Below are positions 35,146 through 44,789 of a DNA stretch of 51,319 nt, piece after piece (positions within the stretch are counted from its first letter, which is position 1; every line of letters begins with the position of its first letter). This DNA is from Coprinopsis marcescibilis (lineage: Eukaryota; Basidiomycota; Agaricomycetes; Agaricales; Psathyrellaceae): contig ML210338.1 in the NCBI GenBank assembly GCA_004369085.1, forward strand, positions 7,032 through 58,350. The letters run 5' to 3'. The position numbers and the translations under genes are program-made. Under the pieces are notes generated by a model, which searched no databases, was not told the origin of the DNA, and saw only the letters and a list, made by a program, of their open reading frames with translations.

Positions 35146-36572
35146 CTACGCTTTCCCATTCATTAAGTCGACGAGTGTATCAGTTGAGGCGGTGCGACGG
35201 TGTCCAACAGGCCCAATGGTGCTACCGCCAACGTTTCCAGTTCCCTGCAACTTGCCTGCCCCACCGCACACAGAAAGAATTCCCTCTAACGCCCTGACTT
35301 CCTGCAAGGTTATTTCTTTGCACTTCAAGATATTGTCGGTGTTTCTCCTAATCTCCTTCAACTCGTCCAAGATTCCCTTCAACACGGAAACAAGACCTTG
35401 TCCATCGCTGGCATCCAATTCGTAGTCGCAGGATCCACTATCCACCTGGTCCGTGCCGATATCGATATCCTTGTTAAATGAATTAGCGACTTCAAGGCTG
35501 TCGCCGGCATATCGGGGAGAGTCGGTGTCGACCGTATCAACCATATCGTCTTGCCCCTCCTTCAAGCCTCCAACTGGAGATTCGCTTCTGTCATTTCCAT
35601 CCAATGATTGCGTTGCATGGAGTACAGTACGCTCCAAGACGTCAACCAGATTGTCATCCTCGAAAATTCTCGTCACCTGCGACAGCATCTCAGCCTCTCA
35701 GGTCTAATTTCTATGAGCGAATCATGATCGGTGTGGACTTACCTCGTGAAAAGTATCCACTCCTCGCTCAAGGTGTTCAAATCTGACTTTCATCGCGACA
35801 CCGTCCTCCGTCTCTACCCGTTGCAAGCTGGTCTTATCGATCAACTGAACAATTGTTTCAGCAAAGACGTTCATGTGTCTTGATACTGGAGCTGGCGTAC
35901 CTGCTCTGTGACATGCGGTCCCATCCCGTCACTCCGCTCTTCAACCTTCGTCTCGACCGATTCCGTCATCGTCTGATCTTTCTGCCCCTTACCCCGATCT
36001 CTACTCATTCTCAACTCACATTTTCTACGAGCCGCCCGACATAAGAAGCAGCATGTGCCCGTCGCTTCGCGCGCCGCTCCATCATGCTTTCGAAAAACCG
36101 GCTCTTTCTGCCTCTGACAGCGCTTCCCTAGACCCACACATTGGGTGCAGGGATACGCCGACCAGGAGTAGCCCGGCTGTCGAATGCATGGCCCTGCAGC
36201 GCGAAGTGGCGACACCGGCTGCCCCACATATCGACGAGGTATCAACACGGCAGACCTCATTTCCAATCGTTCAGCCTCACAGACTGTTTCCGCCGCGCTG
36301 CTCAGTGCTCATCCACTCTTGGAACGTTTCACAGACGCACCTGCACTTGAGAACTCGGTATCGCTTTCGCTGTCCTCGGCAGCGACTTTCTTGCCCTCAG
36401 TTTCCGCAGCACCGCCGTTTCTGGACGCTTTGCCTGCACCACGTTCCTTAGCAGGCCTCTCTTCCTCGTCACTACCGTCATCTACCCTCCTATTAACTCG
36501 CCTCCGTCTCTTGTTCGACCGGGGAGTGCCAGAGTCTGCAGCCAGATTTCGTTTGCCAGGTGTGGTGACCAT
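35146..36572 (-). CDS. Cys-cluster (Zn2Cys6-like) protein with coiled-coil tail
   Basis: About four exons: near 36572-36330, 36265-35890, 35840-35746 and 35694-35146; the inner limits of the first two are uncertain. The N-terminus is basic and acidic by turns (RSNKRRRRVNRR, then DDGSDEEE), as in nuclear proteins. Two Cys triads follow, CTQCVGLGKRC and CFLCRAARRKC, each C-x2-C-x6-C with about 18 residues between them. This resembles the fungal Zn2Cys6 binuclear cluster seen in many Agaricomycete proteins. Exon 3 ends FEHLERGVDTFHE; exon 4 contains a likely coiled coil (LKGILDELKEIRRNTDNI). Perhaps a DNA-binding regulator; that is inference. Confidence 0.6.
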
Positions 36573-36599
36573 GGAGGAGATGGGTGATAAGAGGAAAGG

Positions 36600-36824
36600 T
36601 CAGAGCCCATTTATGGTCTGCGCAGCAACTGGTTCATGACATGTCCAATCAAGTTCAAACTCCGGTGAATAGAAGGTTCTGCGAGACCAAATATTACGTC
36701 TAGTGGGGTCCGTGCTCTCACGCCGGGCCTTGAGATGTTTTATACGCGGTACATTATCGACACCAAGCCATCGAGCGATTTTATAACTGACGTAGTAAGT
36801 AGTGATCAAATCCGAGTCCGTCAT
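36600..36824 (-). CDS. Small hypothetical ORF, 74 aa
   Basis: An ATG-started frame upstream of the Cys-cluster gene on the same strand, beginning MTDSDLITTYYVSYKIARWL. The composition is protein-like but matches no family that I know. It could be a separate small gene, a 5' exon, or chance. Confidence 0.2.
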   Translation of the reverse strand: MTDSDLITTYYVSYKIARWLGVDNVPRIKHLKARRESTDPTRRNIWSRRTFYSPEFELDWTCHEPVAAQTINGL

Positions 36825-36829
36825 CGTCT

Positions 36830-37370
36830 TAGCGCCGTTTGGTCAAATCTGGACGAGGCGCATCAATACGTCATATGATGATTGGGCTCGGGATATCCCA
36901 ACTGGGAGGGCCCATTGCCCAACGCTATTAGTCCCCAGACGGTAGAAATATTGCGGCTCGAGCGCCACCCTGAACTCATATATAGCGTGTGCGCAAAGCG
37001 TGGAAGCCTTGGCTATTCCTCGGGCTTCACAATTTGAACTATACGGTCACTTCCGACCCCCCAGAAACACCCCCTATGTTGCCCATCAAACGGAAAATCG
37101 GGTGGCTTAGTGCCAAGTGGTTAAATTCAGTTTGTAACACGGAAAGTCGGAAGTCGATATACACGTAGCAATGCGCACAGCTATATTAATACTTTAAAAT
37201 GTGCTCTATTTCCGCGAGTGGACTCACACAATCACCCCCGTTTACAGTGAACGGTTACTATCAGTACCTATTACGTTCGACTCGTCCTGGCCGATTGCTC
37301 ATTCTCGATTACTGGAGCAAATCTCGCGACAATCGAATTCACTTGGAGCCTAATCCACTTTCGATATCAC
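36830..37370. other. Intergenic, upstream of precursor A
   Basis: Promoter region of the plus-strand precursor gene; no frame of interest. Confidence 0.4.
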
Positions 37371-37371
37371 A

Positions 37372-38375
37372 ATGCCCAACGTCTCAATCGCGCTCCTCCT
37401 CTTCTCGATTTGCGCACCTCAACTCACCAGCGCATTCCAACTCGGCCAAAGCTCGGACAATTTAGACACTCGTTCAGTGTCACTCGGGCGCTTGGAGGAA
37501 CTTGAAGCTCGTGTATTTACAAATATGTGCGTACACCTATAATTTATCCCCGTGTGCCTTGTCTTCCATCGTAACGCACCATCCAATCCAACGCATTCTG
37601 ACGTCATCGCGAACATATCACTGTCCAATGCAAAACACACCACTGCAGCCTTACTCAGTTCACGCGCGACATCGATGGCGATGAGCTCGAAGCTCGATAC
37701 ATTAATTCCGACGCCCAAGAACTCGACGCTCGATCTATCAAGAGGTTTTTCGGGAAAATTGGTGGAATGTACGTGTGCTAGGGTACATAAGTTCAGAGCC
37801 AAAGGATTCATAGGCTTACGCAGACATAGCGACGAAATTGACACTCGAAGTATTGACCAGTTGGACGACATACTCGAAGCCAGATTTGTTCCTCTATTGT
37901 TGTGAGTGCCCTTTCCTTCAAGTCGTCCGGTTCACGAACGAGTGGAATATCGATCAATAGCGGCGTAGCCCGCAAGATAGGAAAGGCAGTTTTGGGAGGT
38001 CGCGATCTGGATACCGACAGCATTCTCGAAGCTCGATCCACTGAGCTCTCCGAGTTCGAAAGTAGAGCACTGGCCAAAGCGTAAGTCAATCTTTTCAGCT
38101 TTACATTCACCATTCCCTGGGGCTGTCTTATGGCACTTGCACCGGCGGTATTCCATATTCACGAGAACAATATAGACTAACCGCACTCCCTTACTGTTTA
38201 TAGCCTCAGGCGCGGGATCACCTGGGCTAATTCCAGACGCAATCAGTTCGAAAACGGCCCCGAATTTCTCCACCGGGAGTTTGCCGAAGCAGAAGTGGAG
38301 GCCATAGTACGGGATATGTTGGATAAGTCGTACCTTGAGGTGCGGGAGGAGGGCTTGCTTGACGAGCTTGACTAA
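37372..38375 (+). CDS. Secreted exon-repeat precursor A, 223 aa
   Basis: Five exons (37372-37526, 37649-37768, 37797-37901, 37961-38080, 38204-38375), all joined by phase-2 introns, give one open frame. Residues 1-20 form a signal peptide (MPNVSIALLLFSIC...LTSA). Each later exon starts with the second half of a Gly/Lys/hydrophobic segment, passes an acidic spacer and ends near a D/E-LEAR-like motif (EELEAR, QELDAR, DDILEAR). Dibasic sites include IKR in exon 2, LRR in exon 3 and LRR, SRR in exon 5. The C-terminus EEGLLDELD matches precursors B and C. Probably secreted and cut by Kex2-type proteases into several peptides. It is the most diverged of the three. Confidence 0.7.
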
Positions 38376-38695
38376 GATCTGTCCGCGACCTCAGGCATCC
38401 CGAAGCCGAGGCTAATTATGAACCCCCGAGTCCAGAACATACATTTTGATGATCGCTGTTGATGTTGTAGATTTGAGCGAGGGATGAACCATGTAGATTG
38501 ATCCAAGGCCTAGGTAGGGGATTGGTATGCAGTGTGAAAAGCGCTGTGCATTCTTGAGGTCATGGAACACACGATCCTATTGTTCTACTGCAACAGAAGC
38601 GATGGGTGAGCAGCGTTGCAATGAGAAGACAGCGCGTACACGAACCTATCTACATCCCAGATCCATTCATTCCATCACTCGGGAATACACCCCTT

Positions 38696-39498
38696 CTAGT
38701 TCACAGCGATATCGATTGGGAACGGTGAGATCCCAGTTGCGTTGGTGATGAGGGGCACCGCAGACCGCCCTCGCTCAGATGACGTATGAGTTATCATCGT
38801 TTGCAGTGCCTTGGTTAGTGTGTTGGCGAGGCTTGCTTGGAAAGTATGAAAGTCTGTGAACAGTCCATATTTAGCTTCTGTGGCGAAAATATCGCAAAAA
38901 GAAGCAGTCGCGCACCATTATCGTTCCGCTGTCGTATGTCTACATTGATGACCCTGTGACAAACGCGGTCAGTACCCTCTTTATTCGAACGATGAGGGAG
39001 ATGTACATACCATTGTTCCCAGGGAACAAGTTCCTCTCCGACGGTGAACCACGACTTCTTCTCAACCTTTTGAGAAAAGGTGACGACTATCTCTGGGAAT
39101 GTCAGGACACTGGCGTTTATCGAAGTGCAAAGACTAACCTGACCACGTCTTCGACCGTTATCAACCCCTCTCCAGAACCCATCCACCTTATCCTTCACCA
39201 GTCGTTCCATTTCTGGATCCACCACGCCAGGCTGGAGAGATGGGGGAATGCTGTTAAGCCTCGAAAAGGTACGGAGTAACTGCACATACCAAAGTCACAT
39301 CTAGAACTTCAAATGTCGTTGGCTTGATGGTCCCAAAGAGGCGGTGGAAGAGTATTGAGTGTAAAACGCCATGCAACACGTCTTTTGTCGTGGAACGGTC
39401 CAACGTCTGCGAATGGTTGGAGTCGTTAGTGGGGTGTACGACGCTGTTCAATGACCACTTACAAGGTCTATGGTAATCGTGTGATATGCATTTGCCAT
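38696..39498 (-). CDS. atg101: Autophagy-related protein 101 (ATG101), 173 aa
   Basis: Six exons (39498-39463, 39406-39290, 39231-39139, 39090-39011, 38953-38916, 38853-38696) join in frame. Family motifs run the whole length: TLDRSTTKDVLHGVLHSILF, HRLFGTIKP, FEVLDVTLPGVVDPE, LVKDKVDGFW, VTFSQK, GEELVPWEQWVINVDIRQ, and a C-terminal helix with ISPFPIDI. ATG101 has a HORMA fold and pairs with Atg13 in the Atg1/ULK initiation complex in the cytoplasm. It is found in most fungi apart from budding yeasts. The gene converges with precursor A and diverges from the hydroxylase gene, so its place between them is probably incidental. Confidence 0.9.
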
Positions 39499-39499
39499 A

Positions 39500-40320
39500 A
39501 CTTTAGAGAGTTGATATCATTTGTGAAGGATGGCGCGGCGACGAATAGGTTGTGGTATCAGTTCCACACGCAGCGAGGGTGACACTGGCGTCACGAACTC
39601 GGAGCCTTTGCAATACTCTCGCACGCATTGACCACAGGTACACAGCCACTCAAGCGTCCACCGCCACCGCGCCAGACATCGTGGGCGCTTAAAAAGGGAG
39701 GAGATCCAAAATGCTGCAGGTTTCCACGCAACGAGGACAGGTACCCGAGTCCATGAAAAGCTGATGGACGTTCTGTTGATTTAACGTCGTATGTACTCTG
39801 GACCGGGGAGCGTTTATAAGCGCGAGACTGGCTTGGAGCCGCCCTTCGGTCGTTGTTTTTCATGCAACGAACCTCGATTTGCACCCCAGTTTTGGCTAAA
39901 GAGGAGGAACGCTGTCTACATTCACTGTCTCTAAATGCGGGATATCACTAATCGCGTTGCCCAGCTCAAAGTACGGGAATATAAACTGCTGACGAGTGCA
40001 TTCACTGGCCACCCCGCCCGATCAGCGGTTTAAAGCCGGCCCGTGCTTCAGTCAGCAATAGGGATCTAGAGCCTAATATGTGCTCAATGAGAGATGTATG
40101 TCAAAGTATCACGCCGACCCCAGGACCAAGTTCACCGAAACTCGGCCTACTACACATACATGCTGAGCAATTTGAATACACCTTGGCCGCAAGTGGACCA
40201 GCCCAGACCAATTGTTGCTCTTGACTGGATGAACTATATAAGCTGCATGTGGACACCATCCAATTTCAGACTCGAGCAACTCACATTTCCTTCATTAATC
40301 AATTCCACACTCTACCGCAC
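39500..40320. other. Intergenic, divergent promoter region
   Basis: About 820 bases between the starts of atg101 and the hydroxylase gene. A 97-residue minus-strand frame here has no recognisable features. Confidence 0.5.
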
Positions 40321-40324
40321 CAAT

Positions 40325-41276
40325 ATGGCCATTGCCGACGTCCCCAGCACTGTTTCCAATCTCACCTACTTTATTCCACCGGTAGACGGTCGACCGGCAT
40401 ACCAATACGTCAACGCTGACCCAGCAACCGGCAAGGCTGCACACAACTACGATCGCAAACAGTACCCCGTAGAAGTCGAAAATATCCGGGGACAGGAGGA
40501 CCGCTATCTCCTGAATGAAGCAGGCTTCCAGTTTCTCCACTACCCAACTAAGCACACATTGACCTTCGACGACGACGAGAGAATCAAGAGAGAGTATTAC
40601 CCCGATAGCGTCGAGCTGCTGAAGAACTTCACGGGAGCCAGCCACGTTGTCGTTTTCGACCACAGTACGTCGATATGTGTGCTATACCCGATCGATTCAT
40701 TAAACATGGCCTATTCATAGCTGTCCGCCGCCATCGCCCCGACGAGATCGATGACGGCCCTGCGAAGCGTAAACCACTTCCGCAAGTTCACATAGATCAG
40801 ACGCCCAAATCTGTCCGCGACCGAGCTCACAGACACATCGGGCCCAACGCCGAGACCCTGCTCAAGAAGCGGTGCCAACTCGTAAACGTCTGGCGCCCAA
40901 TTAATCATGCTGCATGGGATGTCCCCCTCGCTTGCTGCGACTACCGCAGCGTCGATCCCAACGACCCTCTACCTATAACTCTGATCTACCCCGACATGGA
41001 AGGGGAGTTCTACGGTGTGGCGTACAGCCCTGAGCACAGGTGGAAATACATGAGGGGTATGACACCTGATGAGGCGCTACTCATTAAATGGTAAGCAGTG
41101 GGTCTGTGGTGTGAATATAGATAGCTGATCAAGACCGGATACACAGCTACGACTCGATACAAGATGGGAGCGTCGCTTTGTGGACGCCACATACAGCATT
41201 CAAGGATCCATCCGCGCCTAAGGATGCTCCCTTTAGGGAATCCATCGAGCTTCGAGCATTCCTATTCTACGATTGA
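40325..41276 (+). CDS. CmcJ/asaB-like hydroxylase/desaturase, 279 aa
   Basis: Three exons (40325-40664, 40721-41090, 41147-41276) join in frame. The family signature is clear: VSNLTYFIPP at the N-terminus, VENIRGQEDRY, VVVFDHTVRRH across the first junction, VHIDQTP, LVNVWRPI, PLACCDYRSVDP, HRWKYMRGMTPDEALLIKC, then TPHTAFKDPSAPKDAPFRES and ELRAFLFYD at the end. Members include the cephamycin CmcJ protein and the aspergillic-acid enzyme AsaB. They are soluble, probably 2-oxoglutarate-type oxygenases; HIDQT and the later HTAF and RESIE residues fit metal and co-substrate binding. It sits between precursors A and B, so a tailoring role is possible but unproved. Confidence 0.85.
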
Positions 41277-41690
41277 TCAGCTGTCGTGCCTACAGTTATC
41301 AAAGAACATCCAACCTTGTTCATTCTCCGATCTATCAATAGCTTTGCTTGTAATTGTCGTCCATATTTACATTGTTTCTCCTAATAAAAGCATATCATGA
41401 TTGCGAAGAGAGCTTATTTATACTTCCATCTTTCATCGCCACATTTTACACACTATGTCGTGAACAGCCAAAGGTAACTTTTACGAGAGTTTCTGCGCAC
41501 ATCTCGGATGGTGAACTCCGCCTACCTCCTTAAATCCCTGCTCAGTGAGCTCCACAGCGGGAACATCGAGCTGTACTTGAATGGCACACATAGACTCTGA
41601 GTAGATACATGGTAAAGCATAATTCTTCTGAGCATCATTATGTATTTATTGATGGAATTGCCTGCCAACGCTGCAGCTGTGGTTTCTCAA

Positions 41691-42815
41691 TTAATCCAAC
41701 TCGTCGAGAGTTGCACCATCGTAAATACCCCTGAAACCAACATCCTCGTAGTCTCGTACTTGCAGCGAGACCAGTTCATCGAACACAAAATCGCGAACGA
41801 GGAGGTCCAGCTCATCGTTTTCCAAATCCCTCAGGTCGAATTCTTGCCCATCAAGATCCCGCTTTCTTTTCTTGAAAGCACTGCGAAGGAGGGAGATTCC
41901 TTTAAACCTAGTGACAGAGAACAGTAAGTATGCAGTTCATCATTTGTCCGTACATCAAAGACACCAACACTAGACCAAAAATTCGGGCCTCAAGTTCCGG
42001 TTCTTGAAGCTCCCTGGCGGCGATTTCATCGCCTAGCTCTTCTCTTCGGAAGCCAAAGAACGACTTAATACCGCCCAGGCTACGACAGGAGTTGAAATTA
42101 GCTGAGAATCTACTCCATGATCAAAGTCTACAAACATGTTTTTGATGATTCGAGCTTCGAGCTCATCGTACTCTCGGAGCTCTCGGGAACTCAGCTGGTC
42201 CAGCCCATCGTCAAACTCCCTGCTCTCGATGGCATCGAATCTAATATCTATCAACAAGGCGTGCCATGGATGTAAAAGGGACACATACAGTTTCTCGAAG
42301 AGCCGTACTTCGAGTTCGTCGTACCCTTGCATATGGCGGGTGATCAAGTCCTCGGCATCGCCTTCGATGTCTCTACCGAAACCAAAGAACTTCCCGATTC
42401 CGCTGAAGCTGAGGTGCATTGTGGTAAGTATGAAGCTTTGAGTCGCGCGGCGATTACTTACATCTTGCCGATAATTCGGGCCTCAAGCTCTTCGGTAGGA
42501 CCATTGCGGGTGGCCACAGCGTTGCCTCTATCAGTGTTCCGGGCAGTCAGGTCCTCAGCTTCAGCTTCCATGTCTCTACCAAACCCAAAGAATTTTCCGA
42601 TTCCTCCAAGGCTGGGGTGTACTGTCAGTGAATCGTTTGAAGATTTGTATGTTCAATACCTACATCTTTCCGATGATCCGAACCTCGAGTTCTTCAGTGG
42701 GTGCATTTCGGATGGCCACCTCGCCTTGATCCAGAGGGGCTCCTTTCACAATTGGCAGTGCGCCTGACGCAAGGAGAACAACGACAGCCAGGGTTGAGTA
42801 GGATGCTTTAACCAT
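41691..42815 (-). CDS. Secreted exon-repeat precursor B, 284 aa
   Basis: Six exons (42815-42664, 42611-42462, 42408-42289, 42240-42136, 42079-41969, 41907-41691), all phase 2, give one frame. A signal peptide (MVKASYSTLAVVVLLASGAL) is followed by repeats ending in EELEVR, EELEAR or DELEAR and then IIGKI-like half segments; the next exon supplies (L/F)(G/S)GI(G/K). Two repeats end in GFGRD rather than the dibasic GFRRD of gene C, so only some keep a Kex2-type site; the fifth has FRRE and the last exon KKRKRD. Exon 4 has lost the glycine-rich half. The C-terminus DGATLDELD matches C. Start and signal are nearly identical to C, so this is a duplicated, diverged sister. Confidence 0.75.
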
Positions 42816-42879
42816 TGTAGTAGGTGGATGGTGGTTGGATGAGCGTGTGAGATGAATGTATGTGTTTGATGTTGATTGG

Positions 42880-42976
42880 AGACTTGCAACGAGCTCAACC
42901 AGGAGCGTTAGTTGTGAAAGTCGTAGGACGAGACCAGCTGAGTAAATTTGGTTGTTTTCAAGTGGTTTATATATGT
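42880..42976 (-). promoter_or_regulatory. Conserved upstream region of precursor B
   Basis: A stretch of about 65 bases (42880-42945) containing, on the plus strand, ACTTGCAACGAGCTC, ACCAGGAGC and TAGTTGTGAAAGT is conserved with 44683-44746 upstream of precursor C. A TATA-like TTATATATG lies just beyond (about 42968-42976), and AAAACTCAGAG follows in both genes. The pair probably shares regulation. Confidence 0.55.
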
Positions 42977-42989
42977 ATCCCTCCTCAGG

Positions 42990-43500
42990 TTAAAACTCAG
43001 AGAATAGACCAACAGTTCATCTAGATCTATCATCTAGATAGCAATCTTGTAGCTGGACTGAGTTTTGGCTACTGAACAATCCCGGGGACCGCGCCTCATA
43101 CCTTCGGCGGACCCACAGATAGATGAATACTCAAAGAAGCACCTGGAATATACACCTGTGTGATTTAGCCTGGATGATAAGGCGGTCCGAACGGAGTCGG
43201 AGACGCGAGCGCTACGATGAGTGTGGACGTTGCCGACAGGATTATAGCCATGGGCAAACTTACCAGCGCTCAGCAAACTCAACCGAGCGGGTTGTACTTG
43301 GCCTCCGGCATTCCGGACCCCGACGCCAAGCCCTATTGATGATGGCGCATCATAACAGCTGAACCAAAGAGTCGTGGCGGCCCGCCTCACTGCCCTCACA
43401 GAACGAGAATCGCGAAGAACACTCTTCAACATTGCAATATAGTATCGTGGATTGAGGAATTGTTATATACGGGATAAGTTAAACCTGTTATAATTAAGCT
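42990..43500. other. Spacer between precursor genes B and C
   Basis: A 132-residue minus-strand frame (43432-43034) and a short plus-strand one show no family features. Probably 3' flank of C and upstream region of B. Confidence 0.4.
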
Positions 43501-43505
43501 AACGT

Positions 43506-44597
43506 TTAGTCAAGCTCATCCATGGATGCTCCGTCGAACATATCCCTCGCGTCAACATCTTCGTAGTCCCGTGCTTCCAGCGTATCCATATCAGCCAAGA
43601 GATCTCGGACAATAATATCGAGCTCTGCGTCGGTGAAGTCGCGAGTGGACAGTCCCTGGGCTTCGACGTCCCTCCTGAAACCGAGGAACCTCTTGACACC
43701 ACCGAAGCTGAAGAGGCAAGCCAGCGGTTAATGTATGTTGGACCAAGTCACCAGGCTAGTACGTACATCTTGCCAATGAAACGAGCCTCGAGTTCACTGT
43801 AGTCTTCGAAGTCCCTGGCGTCGAGTTCATCGCCGAACTCGCTTCTGCGGAAGCCAAGGAAGCCTTTGACACCCCTGAAACTACGAGTGAGGAACAACGG
43901 GTCAGCAACGCTCCAGGGTGCGCCACGCGGTCGACTTACATCTTTCCGATGAATCGGGCCTCAAGCTGGTCGAATCCTTCAAGGTCACGGGCGTTGAGAT
44001 CTTCGGCGCTGAGATCCCGTCGGAAACCTAGGACGCCCCTGACACCTCGGAAGCTGCAAAGTTGGTGTCACTAAAGTTGCTTGGATCAGCAACTGAATAG
44101 CTTACATCCTTCCAATAAATCGGGCTTCAAGCTCATCGAGACCTTCAAGGTCACGAACCTCGAGATCTTGGCCGCTGAGGTCCCGTCGGAAACCCAAGAC
44201 GCCCCTGACACCTCGGAAGCTGCAAAGTTGGTGTCAACTAAGGTTGCCTGGATCAGCATCTGAATAACTCACATCTTGCCGATGAATCGGCTTTCGAGCT
44301 CGGTGAACTCTTGGACGTCCCGTGCGCTGACGTTGACTGGCTCGTTGATATCCCGCCTGAAACCGAGGAAGCGCTTGACACCACCGAAGCTGAAGGAGGG
44401 GTGCTGTGTCAGCCAAAAGCGTTTAATCTACCGCGCAGTCTGTCTTACATCTTGCCAATGAATCGGGCATCGAGCTCTTGGGTGGTGGCACCACGGGCAA
44501 TCAAGCTGTTCTCGTTGCTCAAAGGGGCGGCATTGACGAGAGCGCCAGAGGCAACGAGGGCAACGACAGCAACGGTGGAGTATGAAATCTTGGCCAT
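43506..44597 (-). CDS. Secreted exon-repeat precursor C, 269 aa
   Basis: Six exons (44597-44449, 44389-44273, 44219-44106, 44053-43940, 43880-43767, 43707-43506), all phase-2 introns; inner exons are 117, 114, 114 and 114 bases, one 38-39-residue repeat each. A signal peptide (MAKISYSTVAVVALVASGAL) precedes the repeats. Each exon begins F(R/G)GV(R/K), runs to LGFRR, passes an acidic spacer and ends (E/Q)LEARFIGKI or close. Dibasic RR follows every LGF, and VKR occurs in the first and last repeats. The tail DGASMDELD is shared with B. The design fits a Kex2-processed repeat protein (KEP class). Product and activity are unknown. Confidence 0.8.
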
Positions 44598-44682
44598 TGT
44601 ATTGAGTTTGTAGGGTGGGAGAGGAAGAAAAGAAGTAGTTGTGTGTAGAGAGAGAGGAGGTGAGAGTAGATTGATTTGTGCG

Positions 44683-44780
44683 GAGACTTGCAACAAGCTC
44701 GACCAGGAGCTGTAGTTGTGAAAGTGGGAGGATGAGACCAGCTGAAGAACCAGAGAGGATTTCCACCACCCTTTTATAAG
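44683..44780 (-). promoter_or_regulatory. Conserved upstream region of precursor C
   Basis: Counterpart of 42880-42976: ACTTGCAACAAGCTC, ACCAGGAGC and TAGTTGTGAAAGT on the plus strand, a TATA-like CTTTTATAAG near 44771-44780 (minus-strand reading), then AAAACTCAGAG. Coding-independent conservation suggests a shared 5' leader or core promoter. Confidence 0.55.
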
Positions 44781-44789
44781 CTTCCGTCT

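Noticed and set aside
43034..43432. 132-residue minus-strand frame between precursors B and C
   Set aside because: No signal peptide, repeats or family motif; probably chance in the flanking sequence.
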